Below are positions 46,070-55,790 of a stretch of 64,000 nucleotides of DNA, piece after piece. Under the pieces are notes generated by a model. The model was not told the origin of the DNA and did not search any database. It saw only the letters and a list, made by a program, of their open reading frames with translations. Source of the stretch: Cyanophora paradoxa (Eukaryota > Glaucocystophyceae > Cyanophorales > Cyanophoraceae); NCBI GenBank assembly GCA_004431415.1, contig QPMI01000609.1, positions 124,001 to 188,000 on the forward strand. Direction: 5' to 3'. The position numbers were made by a program, and so were the translations under genes. Position 1 is the stretch's first letter. Every line of letters begins with the position of its first letter.

Positions 46070-47755
46070 CGGCCAGGCGGAGCGGAGGCGCGGCGGCGCG
46101 GCTCGCCGGGCGGGGCAGAGGCGCAGCGGGCGGCTGGGCACTCTCGTCGGGCGGCGCGGGAGGTGCGGCGGGAGGCGGCGAGGCTCGCCGCACGCGGCGG
46201 AGGCGCGGCGGGCGGCGGCGCGGCTCTCCGGGCGGGGCGGAGGCGCAGCTGGCGGCGGCGAGGCTCGCCGCACGGAGCGGGAGGTGCGGCGGGAGGCGCT
46301 GCGGCTCACGGGGAGAGGCGAAGGCGCGGCGGGCGGCGGCGAGGCTCTCCGGGCGGGGCGGAGGCGCGGCGGGCGGCGGGGCATCTCGCCGGGCGGGGCG
46401 GGAGGCGCGGCGGGCGGCGGGGCATCTTGCCGGGCGGTGCGGGAGGTGCGGCGGGCGGCGACGAGGCTCGCCGCACGCGGCGGAGGCGCAGCGGGCGGCG
46501 GCGAGGCTCACCGGGCGGGGCGGGAGGCGCGGCGGGCGGCGGGGCATCTTGCCGGGCGGTGCGGGAGGTGCGGCGGGCGGCGACGAGGCTCGCCGCACGC
46601 GGCGGAGGCGCGTCGGGCGGCGGAGGCTCTCCGGGCGGGGCGGAGGCGCGGCGGGCGGCGGGGCATCTCGCCGGGCGGTGCGCGAGGCGCGGCGGGCGGC
46701 GACGAGGCTCGCCGCACGCGGCGGAGGCGCGGCGGGCGGCGGGGCATCTCGCCGGGCGGGGCAGAGGCGCGGCGGGCGGCGGGGCATCTCGGCGGGCGGC
46801 GCGGGAGGCGCGGCGGGCGGCGGCGAGGCTCTCCGGGCGGGGCGGAGGCGCGGCGGGCGGCGGCGAGGCTCACCGGGCGGGGCGGAGGCGAGGCGGGCGG
46901 CGGGGCATCTCGGCGGGCGGTGCGGGAGGTGCGGCGGGCGGCGACGAAGCTCGCCGCACGCGGCGGAGGCGCAGCGGGCGGCGGGGCATCTCGCCGGGCG
47001 GGGCGGGAGGCGCGGCGGGCGGCGACGAGGCTCGCCGCACGCGGCGGAGGCGCGGCAGGCGGCGGCGAGGCTCACCGGGCGGGGCGGAGGCGAGGCGGGC
47101 GGCGGGGCATCTCGCCGGGCGGGGCGGAGGCGAGGCGGGCGGCGGGGCATCTCGGCGGGCGGCGCGGGAGGCGCGGCGGGCGGCGACGAGGCTCGCCGCA
47201 CGCGGCGGAGGCGCGGCGGGCGGCGGCGAGGCTCACCGGGCGGGGCGGAGGCGAGGCGGGCGGCGGGGCATCTCGCCGGGCGGTGCGCGAGGCGCGGCGG
47301 GCGGCGACGAGGCTCGCCGCACGCGGCGGAGGCGCGGCGGGCGGCGGGGCATCTCGCCGGGCGGGGCAGAGGCGCGGCGGGCGGCGGGGCATCTCGCCTG
47401 GCGGTGCGCGAGGCGCGGCGGGCGGCGGCGAAGCTCTCCGGGCGGGGCGGAGGCGCGGCGGGCGGCGACGAGGCTCGCCGCACGCGGCGGAGGCGAGGCG
47501 GGCGGCGGGGCATCTCGCCGGGCGGTGCGGGAGGTGCGGCGGGCGGCGACGAGGCTCGCCGCACGCGGCGGAGGCGCGGCGGGCGGCGGCGAGGCTCACC
47601 GGGCGGGGCGGAGGCGAGGCGGGCGGCGGGGCATCTCGCCGGGCGGTGCGCGAGGCGCGGCGGGCGGCGGCGAGGCTCTCCGGGCGGGGCGGAGGCGCGG
47701 CGGGCGGAGGCGCGGCGGGCGGCGGCGGGCGGCCCCGCCTGGCTGCTGCGCCTGC
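46070..47755. repeat. 39-bp GC-rich minisatellite, about 43 units
   Basis: The unit is close to GAGGCGCGGCGGGCGGCGGG followed by a variable half: GCATCTCGCCGGGCGGTGC, CGAGGCTCACCGGGCGGGGC, or CGAGGCTCGCCGCACGCGGC. These half-types alternate in a higher-order pattern. Because 39 is divisible by three and stops are rare, frames of several hundred codons stay open on both strands. Arg/Ala/Gly-only translations in every frame argue against a protein. Confidence 0.9.
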
Positions 47756-47811
47756 CGCTTGACTGCAGGTATACGCACTTATTTATAATATCAGCTAGCT
47801 AGCTGCTAGTG

Positions 47812-48080
47812 GCAGCCGCGGGGCGGGGCGGGGCGGGGCGGGGCAGCCGCGGGGCGGGGTGGGGCGGGGCGGGGCAGCTGCGGGGCGGGTGGGGCGGGGC
47901 GGGGCAGCCGCGGGGCGGGGTGGGCGGGGCGGGCAGCCGCGGGGCGGGGCGGGGCGGGCGGGGCAGCCGCGGGGCGGGGCGGGGCAGCCGCGGGGCGGGG
48001 CGGGGCGGGGCGGGCAGCCGCGGGGCGGGGCGGGGCGGGGCGGGGCAGCCGCGTGGCGGGGCGGGGCGGCCGCGGCGCCG
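47812..48080. repeat. G-rich minisatellite with quadruplex-forming runs
   Basis: GCAGCCGCGGGGCGGGGCGG-type units of about 20-45 bp, differing in the number of GGGGC blocks, repeat eight to ten times. Four or more G3-4 runs fall within 20 bases many times, the pattern needed for G-quadruplexes. The strand is uniformly G-rich. Confidence 0.9.
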
Positions 48081-48433
48081 GCCCGGCGACTTTAGCTGCT
48101 GGGCTTCCCCGAGGCTCTAGCCGCGTGAAGTCGCATGTTTTCCTTCTTTCTGTTTTCCGCTTTGGGATCAAGATGTACGCAGTCTAAATACTTCATTTGT
48201 ATTCAAATACCAAGCCTGAAGCTTCGCCGAACTCGTAACGTTCCGGACCGTCGGACGATGAGCAGCGCTGATCGATGTTGAAGTAGAATCGATGATGAAC
48301 TTAGAGAAGTCAGGTCTAGTACTCTATAGCTAGTCTAAAGACTCATGTTAACTTGGATCGTCCGGAACGTTCGCGCTCGCCGCGAAAATCGGTGCGCACA
48401 CTCTTAAGATACTATTCTTTCGGAATGTCACTC

Positions 48434-49696
48434 ATTTATATCGAGATGAAGCTCTGCTGGCTCGCTCTGTGTCGCGATCGATCAGCGTGACCATATGCAT
48501 CAACCAAGGGGCCCTGGCGAAGGCGCGGCACCCAGGCGCGCGGCACAGGCGGCCCGGCTCACCTTATAGAAACTGAATCCCAATGTAATACATGTTGTTT
48601 CTCAGGGCTCGGATGCAGGCGCGGGGCCCGCCCTGGGGAGGACGGGCGTGGTTCCGCGGGCCCATCATTCTCAGGTGCCCCCGGGCCCCTCACTCCCTCG
48701 AGGCGATTCTTCTGTGTCGCGACCGGCGACCCCGGCTCACCTTATAGAAACTGAATCCCAATGTAATACATGTTGTTTCTCAGGGCTCGGATGCAGGCGC
48801 GGGGCCCGCCCTGGGGAGGACGGGCGTGGTTCCGCGGGCCCATCATTCTCAGGTGCCCCCGGGCCCCTCACTCCCTCGAGGCGATTCTTCTGTGTCGCGA
48901 CCGGCGACCCCGGCTCACCTTATAGAAACTGAATCCCAATGTAATACATGTTGTTTCTCAGGGCTCGGATGCAGGCGCGGGGCCCGCCCTGGGGAGGACG
49001 GGCGTGGTTCCGCGGGCCCATCATTCTCAGGTGCCCCCGGGCCCCTCACTCCCTCGAGGCGATTCTTCTGTGTCGCGCCCGGCGACCCCGGCTCACCTTA
49101 TAGAAACTGCATTCCAATGTAATACATGTTGTTTCTCAGGGCTCGGATGCAGGCGCGGGGCCCGCTTTGGGGAGGACGGGCGTGGTTCCGCGGGCCCATC
49201 ATTCTCAGGTGCCCCCCTCACTCCCTCGAGGCGATTCTTCTGTGTCGCGCCCGGCGACCCCGGCTCACCTTATAGAAACTGAATCCCAATGTAATACATG
49301 TTGTTTCTCAGGGCTCGGATGCAGGCGCGGGGCCCGCCCTGGGGAGGACGGGCGTGGTTCCGCGGGCCCATCATTCTCAGGTGCCCCCGGGCCCCTCACT
49401 CCCTCGAGGCGATTCTTCTGTGTCGCGCCCGGCGGCCCCGGCTCACCTTATAGAAACTGAATCCCAATGTAATACATGTTGTTTCTCAGGGCTCGGATGC
49501 AGGCGCGGGGCCCGCCCTGGGGAGGACGGGCGTGGTTCCGCGGGCCCATCATTCTCAGGTGCCCCCGGGCCCCTCACTCCCTCGAGGCGATTCTTCTGTG
49601 TCGCGCCCGGCGGCCCCGGCTCACCTTATAGAAACTGCATTCCAATGTAATACATGTTGTTTCTCAGGGCTCGGATGCAGGCGCGGGGCCCGCCCT
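48434..49696. repeat. 178-bp satellite family, right block
   Basis: The block starts with the same leader as bases 1-115 of the window, then seven anchors GGATGCAGGC at 48611, 48789, 48967, 49145, 49317, 49495 and 49673. Spacings are 178 except one of 172, which lacks a GGGCCC-type hexamer. The units are nearly identical. The last is cut at 49696 by the start of an inverted-repeat element. Confidence 0.95.
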
Positions 49697-52172
49697 ACAC
49701 ATATTGAAAAACGAATTTAAATCCCTCCGCTTCGCGCTTCGCGCTTCGCTCCTGGATCAGGCGAAGCCTCTTTCAGGCGAAGCCTCTTTCTCAAACCCAA
49801 AAACCGCCGATATAAATTCCTTTTTTAACCTTTTTTTCCACTCAAGATCCCCCCTGCTAAATAATTTCCGCGTCGCACTCCCTCGAGGACGAATTATTAA
49901 TTCTGCCTCGACACGGACGCGATTGCCGCTAATGACTCAGCTACCCTAACCCCCACAGACCTCTCTAGATCCATTTTTAGCGTCGTGGCTCCCCTAAGAC
50001 GACCGCTCGCCCGTGGGCGTCGCGCGAAAATCGAATTTCCCTCTGGATCAATTCCGGTACTTAACCTCCGACAAATGCAGTCCGAGTCAGAAGGTGGGAC
50101 CCGGTCCCGCCCGGTCCCGCGACGAAATCGCGCCAGGGACGCCCCAGAACGATACAGAATGCCGCGCGAGGGCGAGCGCATCGCCGCAAACTCGATTTCA
50201 AGCGCCGTCGACGCTCCAGTGCGAAGAGTCGGCCGAAAATTTGATCCAGCGCTAGCCGGTCCCGCCCGGTCCCGCGACGCGCGCAATCGATGCGTACTGG
50301 CGCGCATGGACATAGCAGGGCCTGCGCACCCCCGAAATCCGCTTTTCGGAGCCGGAACAGCGCAGGAAGGTACCCGACGGCCAAAATTCGATCCTGCACG
50401 CGCCCTGACATCTTTCCGCGCGCCCACGCCGCGGCGCATGCGCGGAACGATAGCATAAGCATTTAAGATGTAGGCAAAGTCTTCCGCACGCTTTGCGTAT
50501 GCGACGGGCCGCGAGGACCCAGCCGACCCCGAAAATTCGATCCTGCATGGACCTGCACATCTTTCCGCGCGCCCTCGCCTCGAGCTCCGCAGCCCCGCAC
50601 ATCGATGCTATAGCTATATGCATTCAAGATTCTGTTTAAGCGATTCGCAAGCTCTGTGCATGCGCCTGGCCGCGAGAACCTTGCCCTCCCGGGCCTCCCT
50701 CTCAACAATATTATATATAATTCATCTCCTCTAATCTCAACCTGCTCCGGCCTCCCTTTATTTCCTCAGTACATTAATATTCCTCTAGTTATATTCCTCT
50801 AGCCGGCCAGCGGTAGCTGGACTGGCCGTCAGCCGGCCAGCTTCCAACCAGAAAGCTGTTCGCGATCGGCCAGGCCGCTGGCCAGTGCCCTATAGGCCTA
50901 CTGTGACAGCCGCGAGGGCGTCCGCGAGGCTTCGCCGTACTTAGTGCTCCGCAGGAGCACGGATCTTGTCTCAAACCCAAAAACCGCCGATATAAATTCC
51001 TTTTTTAACCTTTTTTTCCACTCAAGATCCCCCTGCTAAATAATTTCCGCGTCGCACTCCCTCGAGGACGAATTATTAATTCTGCCTCGACACGGACGCG
51101 ATTGCCGCTAATGACTCAGCTACCCTAACCCCCACAGACCTCTCTAGATCCATTTTTAGCGTCGTGGCTCCCTAAGACGACCGCTCGCCCGTGGGCGTCG
51201 CGCGAAAATCGAATTTCCCTCTGGATCAATTCCGGTACTTAACCTCCGACAAATGCAGTCCGAGTCAGAAGGTGGGACCCGGTCCCGCCCGGTCCCGCGA
51301 CGAAATCGCGCCAGGGACGCCCCAGAACGATACAGAATGCCGCGCGAGGGCGAGCGCATCGCCGCAAACTCGATTTCAAGCGCCGTCGACGCTCCAGTGC
51401 GAAGAGTCGGCCGAAAATTTGATCCAGCGCTAGCCGGTCCCGCCCGGTCCCGCGACGCGCGCAATCGATGCGTACTGGCGCGCATGGACATAGCAGGGCC
51501 TGCGCACCCCCGAAATCCGCTTTTCGGAGCCGGAACAGCGCAGGAAGGTACCCGACGGCCAAAATTCGATCCTGCACGCGCCCTGACATCTTTCCGCGCG
51601 CCCACGCCGCGGCGCATGCGCGGAACGATAGCATAAGCATTTAAGATGTAGGCAAAGTCTTCCGCACGCTTTGCGTATGCGACGGGCCGCGAGGACCCAG
51701 CCGACCCCGAAAATTCGATCCTGCATGGACCTGCACATCTTTCCGCGCGCCCTCGCCTCGAGCTCCGCAGCCCCGCACATCGATGCTATAGCTATATGCA
51801 TTCAAGATTCTGTTTAAGCGATTCGCAAGCTCTGTGCATGCGCCTGGCCGCGAGAACCTTGCCCCTCCCGGGCCTCCCTCTCAACAATATTATATATAAT
51901 TCATCTCCTCTAATCTCAACCTGCTCCGGCCTCCCTTTATTTCCTCAGTACATTAATATTCCTCTAGTTATATTCCTCTAGCCGGCCAGCGGTAGCTGGA
52001 CTGGCCGTCAGCCGGCCAGCTTCCAACCAGAAAGCTGTTCGCGATCGGCCAGGCCGCTGGCCAGTGCCCTATAGGCCTACTGTGACAGCCGCGAGGGCGT
52101 CCGCGAGGCTTCGCCGTACTTAGTGCTCCGCAGGAGCACGGATCTTGTTTAAATTCGTTTTTCAATATGTGT
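49697..52172. mobile_element. 2.48-kb element with 25-bp terminal inverted repeats
   Basis: ACACATATTGAAAAACGAAT plus TTAAA (49697-49721) is repeated as an exact complement at 52148-52172. The left end interrupts the 178-bp satellite. Inside, GGCGAAGCCTC near the left end is inverted at the right (GAGGCTTCGCC). No transposase is recognised, and the open frames are short and overlap on both strands. No clear target duplication is visible, since the right flank is AT-rich and does not resume the satellite. Confidence 0.8.
49790..52146. repeat. Two nearly identical 1.18-kb tandem units
   Basis: Unit 1 (49790-50969) and unit 2 (50970-52146) differ in the places I compared only by the length of short C runs. 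Within a unit, GAAAATTCGATCCTGCA-type motifs recur about every 150-200 bp (for example 50235, 50383 and 50532), so the unit itself grew from smaller repeats. GGTCCCGCCCGGTCCCGCGA occurs twice per unit. Confidence 0.9.
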
Positions 52173-52489
52173 TAATTTAATACTAAAATACATATTTTTC
52201 GATTAATTTCTTTAACTTTTTATGCAAACTTTGTATAAAATAATGCAAACTTTGTATTAAAAATGAAAACGCGTTTACCAAAATGCATATTTTCGATTAA
52301 ACTTCGATAGATTCAATTGATCTTATATCGATTGATTATGTACTTTGTTGTTTACATACAAATCTGCGATAGATTAACATTAAACTACTTAAAGAACGAT
52401 ATAATCGCGATTAATTCGCATAAATTCGCATAAACTCGATATATCTCTCATGTATTGAAGTAGACCACCGCCCATTCTGTATCGAAAAA

Positions 52490-52750
52490 CGCAAAAAGTG
52501 TCACAGAGTTGCATTGTGTCCAATTGAACAATCGATGAGATCGCTGATGTACATTTTTGCACCGAAAAAGTGTCACAGAGTTGCATTATGTCCAATTAAA
52601 CAATTGAGGAGATTGCGCGATTTTCTATTGGAATATATCGGAACTGCATCACGTCCAATTAAACAATCGATGAGATTCGGTTGTATATTTTAGATCGAAA
52701 AAGTGTCACAGAGTTGCATGGTCTCCAATTGAACAATCGATTAGATTCCT
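52490..52750. repeat. About 66-72-bp AT-rich tandem repeat, four units
   Basis: AAAAAGTGTCACAGAGTTGC followed by TCCAATT(G/A)AACAATCGATGAGAT occurs at 52493 and 52565, in a degraded form near 52640, and at 52698. No gene is seen. Confidence 0.85.
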
Positions 52751-54160
52751 CGGCCCGCCGCGCCGGGCCCGGCCGGCCGCGCGGCCCCGCGGCGCGGGCC
52801 CCCAGTGGCCCCCCACTGGGCCAGGGCCCAGGCCCCGGCCCCCGGGCCCCGGCACTGGGTCGGCAGCCGGGGGCTCCCGGTTTCCGGCCCCCCGCGGCCC
52901 CGCCGGGGCCCGGGCCGGGCCCTAGGCCCCCTCAGGCTAGCCAGGCCCCTAGCTAGGGGCTGAGGCGGAGGCTTTTCGAATTCGAATTCGGCGAAAAGGT
53001 TTCGCGGAAGGCTCTTTTATCATTGTATACGTATAACTATATATATAAACATAACAAAATATCATGATCAGGGGCTCTTTTCTCCACCACACCGGACGAA
53101 TACAACGAGCACGAAAAAAGATACCGGGTACAAGGTACCTCGTACATTGCTGGGGCAGCGTCCGAGAAATTAACACTGACTTTATTTCGAATTCGATTTT
53201 AATTTGTATGTAGCTATATTATATATATAGCATAGCTAGATATATATATCTTAGAAAACTTTTAATATTGCGCGATATTGCGCATTATAATATTCAGATT
53301 GCGCGTACGTATATACGTACGTGTACGTATATCACGGTATATGTATATAAATCGCAATATTTGCGCATACGAGCTATTTAATTTTCAAAATCAAAAATTA
53401 TGTGACTTTTGTTCGTCATTTCGATCGCTGTACTTGAGCGCTAGCTATAGCTTGCCAAGTTCAACGGTTGTCTAAGTACGAACGAGTTGAGACTCCTTGA
53501 GAGTCCCTGAGACCCTCGAAACTCCGAAGTTCCAATTGGGCGCAACAAGTACCCTGTTTTGGTACGCCGGCCGGCGCCCGCCGGCCGGCCCGGCCCGCGC
53601 CGGGCCGGCGCGCCGCGGCGCCGGCGCCGGCCGCTGCCGCGCGCGGCGCTGCGCGCGGCGCCGCCGGGTACCGCGCGCGCGCGTCGCGCGCGTTAACGTT
53701 GCAGGCGGGTGCGAGGCGTTTCCTAGGCGACGAATGCCGTACGCGCGTGGTGCGCAGCCGCTGCAGGCTCCGATCCGATATCGACGGCGATATTCGCGCG
53801 CAGTTGCAGCAGCTGCAGCTATAGCTTCATAGCGAGCGAGCCGCCGCGGAGCAGCAGCCTAGCGCTCTCATATTATGAGTCATATAGTGTAGCGCGAGCA
53901 GTGCGCGTACGTATACGACAGCGAGTGTTTGCACGCTGCAACTGCGGACCAGTGCACGTGAGGGCTTTTCAGGATCTGCGGACGTGAGTGTCAAGCCGCA
54001 CCCGTGTCAGCCAGCTTAACCTTGAGCTTGCCAGCCGGGAAATCTTCCGATCCGCCGAATCCACACGCGCAAGCGCACATCGGCCGGCCGATTAGAACAG
54101 ACTCGGGGAGCAGTACACATAGCGTTCGAAATTTTCGTCGAAGCTTTGCGGGAGCAGCAA
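52750..54160. other. Intergenic region of extreme composition swings
   Basis: 52755-52950 and 53565-53690 are nearly pure G/C with GGCCGG, GGGCCC and GCGCGC palindromes. 53020-53420 is AT-rich with TATATA and TACGTA words. No gene is seen. Confidence 0.4.
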
Positions 54161-54166
54161 CGAAAA

Positions 54167-55790
54167 ATGCGGACACGGGCTCGCGCTGCAGACGCGATGC
54201 GAGCGGCCTTGACCATAGAAAGCGAGTTAAAAGCGGCCCCGGATTGTTTTCATGCAGCAGGGCCCAGCTCTCCGAACATATCCGAAAACGGCTCCAGCTG
54301 CCTTTCGTTGATTTCTGCGGAGGAGAGGGCCGAGTCTATCTATGGGGAGGCCTGCGGCAGCAGCGCCGGCCGGGCGGGCGTCTCGAGCACGGACGAGGAG
54401 CTGGAAGGTGCGCCGCCCGCTGCGCTCAGGCGGCACAGGGGCGAGAATTACTCACGATCGCACATTAAACAGCATTCGCGTCCTCGCTTGGCCCGCTCGC
54501 GCACCACTCGAATTCGAGCCGGTGGCGCTGCGACGAAATACGTTCGTCTCTCTTTCTCCGAGCGCTAGCTTCTGTGCTCGCCATTTTAACGGAGCTCGCA
54601 GCTTTCGGCGATACGAATCCTGCGCTGGGCGAAGACGAGGGCCTGAGGGAATTCTCTGCGCCGCGGGCGAAACGCCCGCGCCTGATGCGCACGCTGCTGG
54701 TGCCGTCAAGCCTGGCCGAAAGCCTCCCCCAAGTCCCGCCGAGCTGCAGCGAGCCTCTAGATCTAGGCGACGTGTGCTCCAACGTGTTTGAGGCCCCGCA
54801 CTCCTTTTGCCTGCGCTTCGACGTGAGTCACGATTACTATTCCCTGCGCATTCATCGCGCGGCCGCTGTTCCGCAGCTGAGACGCGAGCGTGCAGAGCGT
54901 GCGGGCCCCCTTCCGAGTGATCCCGCCGGAGGCTGCGGCGATCATGCGGTCGTTCGCGGAGTGCATCGATATCGAGGCGCCGGCCGAGGGCGGCGCGCCG
55001 GCTTCGCCGCCGGCGCCGGGGCCGGATGACGAAGACCACAAGGGCGCGGCGCCGGCGCCGGCGCCGCTGCCGACGCCGGCGTCGCTCGAGGCGCACTTGG
55101 ACGTCGAGCGGCTCGTGCGCGTCCTCTCCGACCCGCGCACGACGAACACCCAGCTCTACCGTACCCCGGTGCGCACGCACGCGTACCCGTATCCACGCAT
55201 GCTGCACGACCGGCCCGTCCCTTGACGCCGTGCGTGCAGGAGGGCCGGCGCCTGGTGGGCGCCCTGCTCGAGCGCGTGGGCCCACAGGAGTGCGCGGCGG
55301 TCACCTCGGCCCTCCTCCTCGCCCTCCTCGCCGCCCCTTCCGCCTTCTCCGACGCGTCCGAGGCCCACTGGTGCCCCCGCCCCCGCCCCCGCCCCTGCCC
55401 CGCTGACCCCCGGACCCCCCACAGCATGGCGGAGGCCTGCCGGAACGTCGCCCGTGTGCTCTCCCGCGCGGACGAGCCGAGCGCGAGCTCAAGGCCGGCG
55501 GAGCGCCCGCGCCCCCTCGCGCCGGCGTGCCAGGTCGTCTCCCTCCTCAAGAAGGCCCGCTCCGTCTGCAAGTCCGCCTTTGGCAAGGTCCGCCCCATCA
55601 AATTCAAAAATCAAAAATTCAAATTCAAACCTTCGTTCGCAGCTCTCGGAGGAGGTGGCGCGCTGCGACGTGGACCTGGGGTCGCTGAGCCGGCGGGCCG
55701 GGGACGTCGTGGCCTCGGTCGGCCACTACGAGAAGGCCCAGGAGGCCTGCGTCGAGCTCGGCTGCCCCATGCCCCGGCCCTCCTTCTGAG
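54167..55790 (+). CDS. Unassigned gene, helical C-terminus (weakly PAT1-like)
   Basis: ATG 54167 opens a Ser/Glu-rich exon (LISAEERAESIYGEACGSS, SSTDEELE, then a GTGCGC donor). Exon 2 carries an NLS-like RAKRPRL and LGDVCSNVFEAPHSFCLRFD. After a GTGAGT intron (54822-54893) comes SVRAPFRVIPPEAAAIMRSF, an Ala/Pro linker and LDVERLVRVLSDPRTTNTQL. Then EGRRLVGALLERVGPQECAA with a hydrophobic helix (LLLALLAAP), CQVVSLLKKARSVCKSAFGK, and the last exon SLSRRAGDVVASVGHYEKA ending PMPRPSF, TGA 55788-55790. The KGRRLL-like helix followed by a leucine-rich helix recalls the C-terminal domain of PAT1 decapping factors, but the resemblance is slight and I do not name the gene. Confidence 0.5.

Noticed and set aside
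45425-47788. A 787-codon open frame over the GC minisatellite
   Set aside because: It is open because a 39-bp unit divisible by three lacks stops; other frames on both strands are open too, and the translation is only Arg, Ala, Gly and a few others.
48648-49720. Series of about 95-codon frames, each starting MVPRAHHSQ or similar
   Set aside because: They are the 178-bp satellite read repeatedly; 178 is not divisible by three and each frame shifts into the next.
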